This document shows positions 20,925-32,582 of a stretch of 64,000 nt of DNA, piece after piece. The stretch is taken from assembly GCA_011316235.1 (NCBI GenBank), contig QQBE01000009.1, forward strand, positions 186,001 through 250,000. Direction: 5' to 3'. Below the pieces are notes generated by a model. That model saw only the letters and a list, made by a program, of their open reading frames with translations, ran no database searches and was not told where the DNA came from. How positions within the stretch are numbered: position 1 is the first letter of the stretch; each line of letters begins with the position of its first letter. Position numbers and translations under genes: made by a program. The stretch is from Mycothermus thermophilus. Lineage: Eukaryota > Ascomycota > Sordariomycetes > Sordariales > Chaetomiaceae.

Positions 20925-23900
20925 TGACGAGCCTCCGACGTCGCTGACCTGCTAACATATATATAGTTGGCGCTTTTCTCAGGAGTGTCGGCGAGGATTA
21001 GGTACTCTGCCTACGCAACTTCAAGGCGACTGTATATATTCTATAATAAGTACATACCCGAGATTCCTCCCACGTCCGTTATTATGGATGTAAAGGCGTC
21101 GAGGCTCGCTCCTCTGCTCATGGCCACTGTGATCCCTTGGAGGACACTCCGTAAGACGGGCCTGAACAGCAACTTACACAGCGTAATTCGCATAGTATAT
21201 GGAATGAATAGGACCAAGGTTGATATCACTTCACATTCATCTAGATAGATCTATCCACAAGCCAGAGTTGTGAACATGGACCACATCACGGAGGAGGTTA
21301 CTGAGAGTTATGTAATCTGGTCGCATACAACACTCATACAAACGAGAGGCTGTATGGAAGATAGAGTAGAGTAGTCAAGAAGCTGGTGTGAATAAGTGAA
21401 TAAACAAAAAACTCAAGTTCAACTATGGCTGTAGTACCTGAAATTAAACACTCCCATCTCAAGCTCACAGCGGGGTTGGTTCGATTTCGATGGACTTGGC
21501 CAACAATCGTCAGTCCATCAGTCAGGCAAAAAAAANAAAAAAAAAAAAAAAAAAAAAAAAAAAAACAAAAAAAAATCTCCTCGCGATCTGAACGACCAGC
21601 GACCAGGGTCCAAGCTTGGCTCGAGCTTGGGGGCAGCAGCACCAACGATGTCGCAAGAGCACGGGATCGCACTTTGATTGGTGTGGGGTTCGAAGCAACA
21701 GAATCCTTGCTGTTTCACGAGCAGGGCAGGGCAGCGGCAGGGCAGCTTGTCAGGTCTCTTTGCTCTCAACAAAACGGACAAGAAGAGGCCATCGTCAGTC
21801 ACCTACTGTAGCGCAGCGTTCCATCGCTTGTGGTTGCTTCGTGTCATTCATGTGCCGTGTTCATGTCATGCCGTTGGTGATGATGAGGGAGAAAGATCCC
21901 CATGTTTGTCGTCCAAACTTGAGCTGTCCAGCAGATCTACTACGAGGTACACTATGAGTATACTAGCCCAAATCCAGGACATGGCATGGTAGGCCTGGTC
22001 CCTGGAGATCGTGCGCCGCCCGCGCATGCGTGGGATGCTGTAACAACGCAGCTGCGTGCCCGATTGTGTGCTTGAGGATAAGGCAAAAGGCAGCAGCAGG
22101 CAATTTCCCATCCGCGATTCCGATCCATGTGACTTCTTGCTTGGTACCATGCTGCTGGACTACACAGTAGTTTGCACTTGGACGGTGCATCAAGAAAAGA
22201 CACTATCCGTAGTGCTAGCTACCTTGGCTTGAAGGAAGGGTTGCATCTACTAGTGAATTATCCGCCCGCGGCCCTGTTTGGTCAAGGTTCGGCTTCGAGC
22301 GGGCAGAGGAAGCCGTACCCGATAATACGAGTACCGAGAGAGGCGACAGATTCAGGGACTCTTCAAGTACCCACTGTGATAACAGTTTTGCTCAAGATGT
22401 CAGACTTCAAAAGACTCGTGACCCATGGGGCAAAGGTTTGGGGGCCGAAGTGGCGAACCGTGATGGCATATCGTCGTCAGCAAAAACCCGGTTTGATATA
22501 TCCTCTCGAGATGATCAAAAAATACCGATCTCTGGCAGCAGCGCAGATCGATCGGACGGCTTTGGGGTTCGGGCTTGGGTGGCAAGCTGGGGTGACTTCC
22601 AAGTGAACAAGGTCCAAGGAAAGCAACAAAACCCATTCCCCAGGCAAAACTCGGGACGTTATCAAAAGTGGCTTGAGCCTGCTTCTTCTCCCCTCATCAC
22701 AATCACGACAGCGTCGAGCCAGGCAAAGAGTCAGGTCTGTGTGTGTGTGGCATTGATGTGCCCCTCACTTCAGGGGTGATTTCTCGGCCGGTCCTCGAAC
22801 GGTTATGCAAGCTTCCAAATGCCGGGCCCAACCAGAGCAGCCAAAAGACCTCGGACGGCGGCATCCTTCATCCTCGTTGGCGGGTGGTGAGGTGACAAAC
22901 TCTCCGTCAATGCAGCTGTTTGTACCAAGCCTCGAGGAGCCAAGATCATGTGATGTGTGCTGCTGATTGGGGCTCGGCCGGAGAGATACGGAGGATTGCC
23001 GACTTTCTGGAAAAGGACCAAGACCTCTTGAGCTTTTTGCTGGTTCATGTCGAGCATGAGAGACAGGCAACTGTGTGCGATAGATTGCTCCACGGAGTTT
23101 GCAAGCGCGTGATCAGCCGAAGAGTCGGCTATCCCGTCCCGGGCCGTCAGGCAGCACGCCGGCGATCTGAGTTCACCGCAGCCGTGCGCCTCGTTCAACA
23201 GCGCGGGTGACAGGCGCACACGGACTGTGCCACGCGCCCCGTCACGATCCGCCGACAATCCGAAGCTGAGGGGTGCGGCTGTGTGCCTTGGACAGCTTCC
23301 ATACCTATCCTCGAGCAGGTCGCACGCGCGGGGGAGGGGAAGGGAGGGGCTAGACTCCCTTTGTGCAACTGTCTGTCGAGCACGGCAAGATACTTTACAT
23401 ACTTGGTCGGCGGCAAGTCTGTCGTGTGAAGTAAGGTAAGGATTGGGAGAGTTGGACGGTGCGAAAGATGAGAGCACCAACCGATTGTAACGCAAAACAG
23501 ATGTTGTTTCTCTTGGAGGGGATGGATGGTGGGGGATTGAATTGGAGGGAAGAATTGCAAAACGGATCCTCAACCCGGATCTTGTTTCAGAGCGTCCATC
23601 CGGAAGGGTGCCGAACATATCAGTTTGTCTTTGAACTCCGCTAACCAGCTTAATGTTTGCTGCGCCCAGAATGTTTGGCTTCTGGCGGCTCTTCCTCATG
23701 TGGCCGGTCCTTCCATTCCGGCCTCCGTTCGGATCCAGCGATCCTTCTTCGCCGCTGCATGGAAGCGTCGTAGCCAAGGGAGTGGTGCTATGGTGGTGCT
23801 TTTTCGTGCCTGATAACCAATGTGATGCGTAGACTTTCTGGATGACCGCGTTGTTCTTGCGGAACAGCATCCCGGATGGGTCTTGTAGCCATCCAGGTCG

Positions 23901-26109
23901 GTATCTCGATCGTTTGCAAGGCGGGGGCGGGGTGGAGGGGCAAGGCTGATTACTTATTAGTCAATGACAAACCTTTTCGAGCCTCTTGACGTCCCGAGCC
24001 GATTGAACCTCGAGTCCCGGCTCGTCCGTCGTCTCTTCGGTTGTCAAGTGTCACATCACCAGCTTATAGTAGTCCTGACAGGACCTTCACCAAAGTTTCT
24101 GGATTCCTTCCTTCCGGGCTTAGGCTCGCCGCAGGTCGGATGTTTGGCGTCGGCGCTGTCGATCAGCGCTATGCGCCTGGAAAGTCACTCAATTCCCCTG
24201 CAGGCCCAGCATCCAAAACTGCGGGATTTGACAAGCGCAGGCCGGATGGCGGGATCGGGGATCGCGACACGGGCGTCGTCTCAGGAAGCCGCGTCGTCAG
24301 TCAGCGTTGGATTCCATGTTGCTGCGTGTCCTCCTCGGCCGCGGCCTGTCCAGCAGCCTCGGCACCATGAAAAGAAGCCTTTCGTGCTCTGTCGACAGAG
24401 CCAATGGCCTGTGCTCGCAGGCCACCCCTATCTCTGGCGCCAGATGCGACCTGGCGAGTGTAGGTGGTGTTTCCTCCCCTCCCCCTCTTGCTTTTCCACA
24501 TTCGTTCCCAGCTTCTGCACCTGCTGGCGATGATGGTGGTACAAAAGATAGAGGGCGAGGTGGTGGGCAGATGGTTGGTGCATCCAGAGTCCTTCGTCCG
24601 AAGCAGACCGTTCACCGGTCTGCCTGGCGAGCCTTCGAGCACACCACCTTCCGCTTCTCAAGGCCCTCAAGGTCTCTATCATTCTGGCCCCCGCCCTCGA
24701 CGAGCCCAAACGGAGCGCCCTCTTCCCTGTGGTTATCATCGGGAAATATGTCCCTCCGTATCGCATCGCGCTCGTCCATTCCCTTCACCTCAGGCCACCG
24801 GGGGTGTGTCCGCGCGGTGCCAAGAGCTTCCTGAGCTGCAGGGAAGGCTGCGAGATTGGCTGGGGGCCCTGCTCGTCACGGAGCCAAAAATCTTTTTTCT
24901 CTGGAACACAACCCGGTGGGCGAGGCACAGGGCCACACAGGTTGATCAGAAACACGAACAGGGGCGTCTGACGGCTTCGACGAGACGGACAAGATGCGGA
25001 TGGGAACCCAAACCCAAGCCCCCCATGCAGCGTTACACTTGGTGGGCGTCCGGGTGAAGTTGTGCCCTCGCCCGTCCAGACCCGATCCTTTTGCCTCGAT
25101 GGAGGGTTGCGCCAGTCCCAACCGGTGAGCCTCCTGCTCATTTGGCCTGCATAAACCCCGAGCCGGCTCTTTGTGTTGGCCATTGTGTTCCAGATGGGAT
25201 ATTTTTTGTCTGTTATTTTTCTCCTTCGGGATCATGTGGTTGGACTCGAAGAACCTGGAAAACAGGCTTTTTCTGTCAACGACGAAAGAACAGCTGTGAG
25301 GTGGGCTTGTTGAGCAAGGAAAACCCAGACAAGGGAATGAATGAGCTAGGCGCCTGGCAACGTGCGTCGATAGGATGGACACTGTTGGGGAAATGCCCCG
25401 CTCTCCAGATTTCGCCATTGGCCCCTCCCATTCCGGGGCTCCAGTGACCCACATAAACGCCAAGTCCGGACTAGCGCCGGCCGCCTTGCAAGCTGGACTC
25501 CACTCCCACACCCTTGGCCTTCTCCTGGAGTTGCAAGTGCCTGGACGGGCGCGGAGCCTGCCGCACGGCAGTTCCGCCTTCGTTGAAACTGACGTGCGCC
25601 TTGCCTTCAGATACGCGCCACAACCCTCACCTCAGGTCTGGGAAAGCTGGGAAAAGCAAACACCTCACCTCTTAACCCAAGCTCCAAGGGATGGAATCTA
25701 GGTGACTGCGAAATTGTTGTTTTTGAGGAAAAGAAAGATCGACGGAAGGCTTCACTTTATTGAAACTGTCCTCATCGAGACCCTGGAGATTGTTGTCCTC
25801 GTAGGCGGTTATCAGTTGGAATTTTCTGCAGCGCAAGCGTGCGTACTGTGCGAATCGTGCCTGAGCTTGGAAAATAAAGGTGGCCACACTCCGAGAGTCA
25901 CAAGTTTTTTGCGCTGACATTGAATGCTTGGATGGTGATGATTCCACATGGCAATAATTATCCAAGCTTGAAGAATCAGATGTGTGTATTTGGTCCAGTT
26001 CTTTTGCATCATTGAGAAGCCAGACTCTGGCCTCGACACAGAGACGGATATCATATGGATGTTGGAATGGCGCGAGATGGCTGTCCACACTGTAATTGAC
26101 ACTGTGTGT
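20925..26109. other. Gene-poor interval, about 5.2 kb
   Basis: No credible gene on either strand. The longest frames (minus strand 22803-23870 and 25672-26943) have random composition: scattered Cys/His/Trp, no hydrophobic pattern, no family match. An A-run of about 30 nt with one N lies at 21530-21568. GC content is moderate throughout. It may hold regulatory DNA or non-coding transcripts of the neighbouring regulators, but nothing in the sequence proves this. Confidence 0.5.
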
Positions 26110-27471
26110 TATATAAGAGAGCGTGACACACACCCTGCCATGTGTCCATGGACTTCTCCTCTGCGCATGCTTCCTTTTATCTTTCACCAGTTCCACGCCA
26201 AAACACACTTGGCCGCAGCAAGAAACAAGCCACCCTCGCAAGAAGAAACGAGAAGCAGAGAGAGCGCTGCGCACCCCACGGCTCCACGGTCGAGTCTTCA
26301 ACACCACCGTCTCAAAGGTCAGTGGTTCCTTGTCTTCATCATCATCTGCATTTTGCCTGCGTTTCGACCGTCGATCAAGCGAAAAAGTCGGCTGCAGCGG
26401 TCGGGATCTGGCCGGAGAGCCAAGTCTGCGAAAGTCTGGGGGGAGGGGCCCCAAACTGCGGGCACCCTCGTCGCGCGCCGTGTACCGTACCATTTCCCAG
26501 GGCGCATCAAGTTTCCAGGCCCATCTCGACTCTCTCACTTTCATCCACTCCATCACCACTCCCAACACAGCGAAATGGGCGCCGGAACGCAGGTCTGGTA
26601 TCGTCCACTGGAAATGATACGACCAGCGGTACGGTACCTTACATACCGTATCCACACTGTCTCGCCGCCGCTGGCCCATCGATGACGAGCCCGCGCCGTT
26701 CCTGCTTCCATTGTCGATTGCGACGAGGATCCCAAGGAACCCCCAGGCTTGCGTCTTGGGGCTTTGCAAGCTGTTGCTCGCTCTTCCGTCTCTGTCTCTC
26801 TGCCCGTCATTCTCGGCTCGCTCAAGCTCGTCACAGCTTTGCCTTTTTCCCTTTGCTGCACTGGCGCGCTGCACAAACCTCTTCACTCCCCCCCTCCACC
26901 TCATCTCTTGTCGTCGTCCATTCCTCTTCTCCAAGTCCCTCATTCATTCCGCGGCCGCCCACCCAAATCTTTCTGCCGCCGTCCCCCCTCGAACCCCAAC
27001 TTTTTTCTCCCTTCCGCTGTTCCCCTCAGACCTTCGTTGCTTGTAGCAGCCGCAATAATAATCTGTACCTGCTGCAAACTTGCCCTATCCCGCTCACTGT
27101 CTTTATTGCACACGCCCCTCGGCGCGGCCATTTTCAACAATAATTTTTCCCCTGCTCATCGTCGGACTGGGGCGGTTTTCGCGTCACGAAGCCCAAGCCG
27201 AGAAAGATAGACAACACCACCTCGAGCAGAAACTCACAGGCAACTTGACAGAAAACCCCGTCATTCGCACGCCTCGCCTCGCATCGCAGCGCAGCGCATT
27301 TACTTTCCTGTCTCCGTGCCTGACAGCTTCTCCACCACTCGTCGCTCGCGCAACCCGTAACCCTGCACGCGTGCCCACTTCTCATCTCTCCTTCGGCGCG
27401 CCTGCTGTCGTCAGCTTGGACTGTCCAACTTTTTGCTGCGTTGCGTCGCGGTCCTGCCTAGGTCGCAAGGC
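26110..27471 (+). promoter_or_regulatory. Putative TATA box and long 5' leader of whi3
   Basis: TATATAAG at 26110-26117 is a strong TATA-like element. From there to the ATG at 27472 the strand becomes pyrimidine-rich with CTTTTCCTT and TCTCTC runs, as in long fungal leaders. Several upstream ATGs with short frames lie inside (e.g. about 26142). If transcription starts near 26140 the leader is about 1.3 kb; introns inside it cannot be excluded. Confidence 0.4.
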
Positions 27472-29172
27472 ATGACAGGGAGTCTCGATACATCCGTCTC
27501 GCCGTCAGGCGCGACCTCCAACAGCGCGCTCGCCACCCTGCCGACCAGTCGCGCCAGTCCGTTTCCTGCCACCACGACGGCCGCGACACCAGCCAGCATG
27601 ACTATTCGATCCTATGTCTCCTCGGGCGCCGCCTTTCGACCCGTCGCGACGTCGCAGGCGTCGTTTGCGTCCACCGTCGCCACGGCCAACGGCTCGTTTG
27701 ATCGCGACGCCAAGAAGCCTATCGGAACTCCGGCCTCCACGACGCCGCCTACCCTCTCGTCGGCGCGCATTCGCAACCTTCCTTTGAACACGTCGGAGGA
27801 GTCGCTGCGTCTTATGCTCGTTTTCTCTGAGGATCTCGTCGATGTTGAGGTCCTTCCCCCGGAGCAGTCTCCCGACAAGGGCTTCCGGGCCGCCATTCTC
27901 AAGTTCAAGACCCCGGCTGGCGCTCAGGAGGCCAAGAACATCCTGCATGGCAAGTCCAACATCTCCAACGATGCGGAGCTGATCGTCGAGATTCTGGGAA
28001 ACTCTAGCCCGACGGCTCTGAGCGCGTTCCCTGGCGACGCCATTCTTCCCAGCGCATCGAACGGGACCGTCACAACGGGCCCGTCGACCTTGTCGTCCAG
28101 GCCCACGTCGCGATTCAACGGAACATTCCAGTCCCTTGACAAGGTTTCGCCCCCACTGAACGGCGCATATGGAGAGCGGGCCTCTCAGGACACGGGCTCG
28201 TCGTTCCAGGACATCTTTGGGCCGCAGTCTCCCATCGGCAACCGCCTCGCGAACGGCACCCAGGTTACGAGCAAGACCCTCATCGCCGCCGTGGACGACG
28301 ACGAGACCAAGGAGCTCCTCAAGGACCCCGTGGGGTTCGCTGAAAACGGCCTTCAGCGTCGTCAGACAGCTCCCCAGCTGCCAATCAACCGCCTGGCCAA
28401 TCTGTTCTTGAACACCAACCCGGGCCCTTCCTCGGTCCCGACTCCTATGCCATATTATGCTCACACGCCCTCGCCTTCCCTGAGCAACTTGTCGAAGACC
28501 ACCATGTCGCCCACCACTATGGCTGGCCCGGCTGCCCCCTACGCTCCTCCGCCCATGCCATCCCGTATCCACCACTATCCTCCTGCCAACCCCGCCGATC
28601 AGAACCCGCCGTGCAACACTCTCTACGTCGGCAACCTGCCGGCTGACACGAGTGAGGAGGAGCTCAAGGCCATGTTTTCAAAGCAGCGCGGATACAAGCG
28701 TCTTTGCTTCCGGACCAAGCAAAACGGGCCTATGTGCTTCGTCGAGTTTGAGGACATCACGGCGGCGACTCGGGCTTTGAAAGAGCTCTATGGCCAGCCT
28801 CTCCACAACAGCACCAAGGGTGGCATCCGTCTGAGCTTCTCTAAGAATCCTCTTGGCGTGCGTTCCAACCAGAACCCCCAAAATCCCATGAACGCAGTGC
28901 ATGGTAATACCTCGGGATTCACCACGGCAAGCGGCCCGCCGCCCGGATTGGCTCCTCCTGCCAGCCGGGCTGCCGCCTTCCCGGGCCCGCCTCCTGGCCT
29001 TGGCGGCAACCTTAATGGTATGAATGGTCTCAATGGCGTCAATGGGATGGCTGGCATGTACGGTTCGTCCACCGTGCCCGGCGCTGCCATGAATCCTTGG
29101 AGCGGCATGTACAATGGTTACATGACGGCCGGGGCTGCTTCCTCATACCCCGCTTATATGATGGGCCGGTAA
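27472..29172 (+). CDS. whi3: Whi3-type RNA-binding protein (two RRM-like regions)
   Basis: Homologue of the Whi3 family, which binds mRNAs (G1 cyclin mRNAs in yeast) and controls cell-cycle entry and local translation. One exon, 566 residues, from the first ATG of the frame (27472). An RRM-like fold at about 96-180 starts with ARIRNLPLNTSEESLRLML and continues GFRAAILKFKTPAGAQEAKN. The canonical C-terminal RRM at about 380-462 has RNP2 LYVGNL and RNP1-like MCFVEFED, ending IRLSFSKNPLGVR, a Whi3 hallmark. Linkers are Ser/Pro/Asn-rich, and the tail has a GMNGLNGVNGMAGMYG repeat, consistent with condensate-forming Whi3 proteins, though a long polyQ is absent. A T22 run lies 40 nt after the stop. 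The very long upstream region hints at complex control. Confidence 0.88.
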   Translation: MTGSLDTSVSPSGATSNSALATLPTSRASPFPATTTAATPASMTIRSYVSSGAAFRPVATSQASFASTVATANGSFDRDAKKPIGTPASTTPPTLSSARIRNLPLNTSEESLRLMLVFSEDLVDVEVLPPEQSPDKGFRAAILKFKTPAGAQEAKNILHGKSNISNDAELIVEILGNSSPTALSAFPGDAILPSASNGTVTTGPSTLSSRPTSRFNGTFQSLDKVSPPLNGAYGERASQDTGSSFQDIFGPQSPIGNRLANGTQVTSKTLIAAVDDDETKELLKDPVGFAENGLQRRQTAPQLPINRLANLFLNTNPGPSSVPTPMPYYAHTPSPSLSNLSKTTMSPTTMAGPAAPYAPPPMPSRIHHYPPANPADQNPPCNTLYVGNLPADTSEEELKAMFSKQRGYKRLCFRTKQNGPMCFVEFEDITAATRALKELYGQPLHNSTKGGIRLSFSKNPLGVRSNQNPQNPMNAVHGNTSGFTTASGPPPGLAPPASRAAAFPGPPPGLGGNLNGMNGLNGVNGMAGMYGSSTVPGAAMNPWSGMYNGYMTAGAASSYPAYMMGR

Positions 29173-31379
29173 TCTTGCCAGACGGCCTTTTGCCCTCTCA
29201 TCACTGACGGAGTTTTTTTTTTTTTTTTTTTTTTGCATTTTTGTTTGTCCGAAGCGCGTGGGGCATGTTTTGCGTCAGCATTCTCAGTTCGTTGGTGGAC
29301 TGGGATCTGCCCATGGCGTCATGTTCTCGTTCCTTTGTGGTCTTTTGTCGGGTTTGGGATGAGGAGTTCATGTCCCTGTCGCAATGATTCCCTGGGGTCA
29401 CGATGTTTGATTTGTTGTTCGGTTTGGGTTGGTGCATTGGTCGGCCGCCTGGTCGGGTTTGCGGTCGGTCAGGGGATTTTGCTAGATTGGGCTTTGGATC
29501 TCTCTCAGGGCGTTGGGGGAGAGTACACTTTGGTTTTATTGGGACAAACTCGGGAACCATGTTCTGGTTTTTTACGCACATAAACGTCATGGCAACAAGG
29601 GCGCAGGTCTTCATGTGGAAGAGGGTAAAAAATGGGGAAATCATTTCGGGCTCATGACGCCGCTACGGATTTGACATCGTTCACTTCATGAGATACCCGA
29701 GGCGAGCATCATGGCAACGAAAGGCGTCACCTTTTGTTTTCCGGGTATACGAGGTTTCATGGGAGTTCTGGGAAGATAGCGGCATGGGTTTTCTGACACC
29801 TGACCATGGGCTGGACTGGTCCATGAGAGGGGGTTGTATTCTTTATCATGAGGTCGCGCACGACGAGCATGCCTAAAGGGTTGGAACCCTGTCTTTTCGA
29901 CGTATCACGATACATGCGAGGACAGAGAGCAGCAGCCTTCGGCACCGGCCTCGGATCCCCGATCCTCCTCTACTTAATGCGCAACGAATATGAGCGGACT
30001 CAAGACAACTCGGAACAAAGTCTTCATCAAACATACGGGCTCTCACGCATCACGGAAACGGTACTAAACACACTATACTCGCACATCTGATATACCGCAT
30101 GGAATGGCATGGGATGGGATGAATCGATACACAATCACCACTGGCGCTCCGAACGGGCACATTACACGCACGCACGCACGCACACCATCGGGATTCGGGA
30201 CTGCATAGTCATTGCTTGCACTTGGGTTGGGTCTGATTTTTTTTTTTTTTTTTTCTTTTCGCCAGCATCGGCTTGAGCGCCTGAGCTTGGGAGTCCAGCA
30301 GCGCCAAATCTTACCCTCACTCCTCGGCAACCAGGAGGGTTGTTGACACGCGGAGCTCAGCGTTCTGGCGGGTTTCTCTTCTCTTGTCGGCGCCCTCCAC
30401 GGGTGACTAGTTCTTTGCTGGGCCGGCGTTTCTGCCGGTTTGGCGCATCGTTCGTTTTTTTGGCATGAATATCATGGGCATGGGAGCGGTTGTTGGTGCG
30501 GGCTGGTTGTTGGGTTTTACCATAAAAGGGTTCAACGGATCAGGAATTAACGTTACGATACCTCTGGGACGTGGAGCTGTGCGTTGGGTTGATTTGTTGC
30601 TGGGTTGCTTTTTTTTTCTGGGTGGGACGCATGTGGTGGATGTTTTGTCGGGGTTTATTTACCTGTCATGGAGAGGGAGGAAGGAGTCGGGGTTGTTTTT
30701 TTTTTTTTTTTTTNTCTCCCTCTCCGTGTTCCTGTCTCTTCCGGTCTATTTTAGTTTTCTATGGGCCATATGTGGTGGGCTATCTCCTCCGCGTGGTCTC
30801 TGCCGCCGTTGGGTTTTTGAAAGAAGCAAGCACCTACCCCCACCCATTCACGATCTTTGAAAAACGGCGGGACATTTTGTACAACCTGGGACGGCGGGAT
30901 GTTAGACGGATTGTCGGAGGGACGGATACACTCCGGTGTAAATTCGCCATTTCATTCTGTCCTGTCCTTCTCTGGTCTGGCTGCTTCCGGGAGATCACAT
31001 CTTGGGGATTAGACCTGTCATTTGTGGTTCTTTATTTTACTTATAAATGGTAAAAGAATAAATAACGAAGGAATAAATTTTCTCTTATTTCTACACGGTG
31101 GCTCCCTGGGGTTTCTTCGATGTGTCTCTTGTTATGTCAGGTAGTAGAATTGGCGGGATCTCGTGATGGTCAAATACGGTTGATACATTAGGAGTCCAAG
31201 TTCACGATTCGAAGATATGAAAGAAATACGCAACAATGCACAGTCATTTATTTGTGCTTGATGAAAACAAACATGATTGCCGCCCTTTCTCTCAGTCTGG
31301 CCGCATTTTCGGCTCTATACACACAATCCCCTCCACAAGTAACACGACGCAGCCCCAAAGCCTTCTTTCAGATCATCAT
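29173..31379. other. Intergenic region between whi3 and the SDR gene (3' ends of both)
   Basis: Convergent 3' flanks. T-runs occur at 29213-29234, 30238-30254 and 30697-30717, the last with an N. An (ACGC)n repeat lies at about 30167-30183, and an AT-rich stretch (TTATTTTACTTATAAATGG) at about 31030-31050. No gene or RNA gene is convincing. Confidence 0.5.
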
Positions 31380-32582
31380 TTACTTCCTCCGCGCCCCAAA
31401 CCCCAAAAATCCTAACAAATCCTTCACCACGCCAACCCACCCCCTCAATCCCCTCACCAGATTCATCATGGCCAAATACCTCCACACGAAAGTCTCGACG
31501 CGGTAATAATCCTGCCCGTAAATCTCCCAAATCCCCTGGACCCTCTCCTTCTGACCTTCCACCGGCGGCTGACCCTCCACGATCCGAATCGTCTCAGCAT
31601 ACCCACCATGTCCTCCTTCATCTCCCACCACCTCGGCCTCCTCCACGGGCACGTCCACGGCCCGCATCCGCGGGCCGATGGCCAGCGCCCTGCCGCGGAT
31701 GGTCTTGTCGGCGGCGAGGCGCGTGGCGGCGTCGACCACGTCTTGCAGCTCGCCGAGCGGCTGGCCGGAGAGAAGCGCGCGCCCGGCTGGGGTGAGGAGC
31801 GGGGTTTGGACGAAGTAAGGGCAGAGAACGTTGACGCGGACGGGGGGTGCGGATTTGTTATTGGAGGGAATTGGACCGAGGACGCCGGCGGTGCCGCGCA
31901 GCGCGCGGAATAGGCCCATCACGGCGTGCTTGGAGACGGTGTACTCGGTTTGGCCCGGGAGGGGGAGGATGCCGGCGATGGAGGAGATGAGGATGATGTG
32001 CCCGTCTCCCGTGGTGGGGTTGGCGGAGAGGTTTTGGGTCAGGTAGTGCAGCGCGAGGTGGACGGTGTACATGACTCCCGTGAGGTTGACGGCGAGGACT
32101 TTGAGCCTCGGAGGGGGAGGGATGGAGGAACCATCGGATGAATCGAGGTTGAGCGGGTTGTCGAAGGTGCCCGAAGAGGGGTCGCCGTTTTCGACGATGC
32201 CCGCGCCCGCGACGACGCAGTCGATGCCCTTGGTCGGGGAGGCGGAGACGGCGAAGCGGAAGAGTGAGACTTGCTCGGCCCACGAGGTCACGTCGCAGTG
32301 CTGGTAGGCGATGAGCTGGTCCGGCTTGGTGGTCGGGGAGGAGCGCAGCTCGGCGACGAGGGATTCGCCCAGGGCGTCGTTGACGTCGCCGAGGATGAGG
32401 TTGGCGCCATGGGCGGCCCAGTGCCGGGCGAAGGCGGCGCCGAAGCCGGACGCGCCGCCCGTGATGACGATAGTTTTGCCGGCTAGGGTGGACGGGTCGT
32501 AGGGCTTGGAGAGGTCGACGGGGCCGGAGAGGTGGGTGAAGCGCACCGCGCTGAACGGGTCGTCGGCGGTAGGAACAGACAT
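31380..32582 (-). CDS. Short-chain dehydrogenase/reductase
   Basis: NAD(P)-dependent oxidoreductase of the classical SDR superfamily, about 400 residues, single exon. The Rossmann glycine motif TGGASGFG is at 41-48 after IVI. An acidic residue follows beta-2 (LILGDVND), usually favouring NAD(H). Other marks are VAGAGI (NNAG position), VNLTG, and the catalytic Ser in ILISSIAG with the YTVSK active-site Tyr/Lys. The C-terminus carries an extra amphipathic part (VWRYLAMMNLVRGLRGWVG) that could touch membranes. Fungal relatives include 15-hydroxyprostaglandin-dehydrogenase-like enzymes; the substrate is unknown. The ATG at 32582 is chosen over upstream in-frame Met codons because MSVPTADDPF begins the conserved part and the upstream residues read as leader. 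Confidence 0.85.
   Translation of the reverse strand: MSVPTADDPFSAVRFTHLSGPVDLSKPYDPSTLAGKTIVITGGASGFGAAFARHWAAHGANLILGDVNDALGESLVAELRSSPTTKPDQLIAYQHCDVTSWAEQVSLFRFAVSASPTKGIDCVVAGAGIVENGDPSSGTFDNPLNLDSSDGSSIPPPPRLKVLAVNLTGVMYTVHLALHYLTQNLSANPTTGDGHIILISSIAGILPLPGQTEYTVSKHAVMGLFRALRGTAGVLGPIPSNNKSAPPVRVNVLCPYFVQTPLLTPAGRALLSGQPLGELQDVVDAATRLAADKTIRGRALAIGPRMRAVDVPVEEAEVVGDEGGHGGYAETIRIVEGQPPVEGQKERVQGIWEIYGQDYYRVETFVWRYLAMMNLVRGLRGWVGVVKDLLGFLGFGARRK

Noticed and set aside
21640..21735. GGGTTCGAAGC resembling a tRNA B box
   Set aside because: T-stem pairing fails and there is no A box at a proper distance on either strand.
22803..23870. 355-residue minus-strand open frame
   Set aside because: Composition is random for GC-rich DNA, with no hydrophobic pattern, domain or good start context, in a region where frames on all strands are similarly open.
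25672..26943. 423-residue minus-strand open frame
   Set aside because: Antisense to the likely whi3 leader. Random composition and no recognisable motif.
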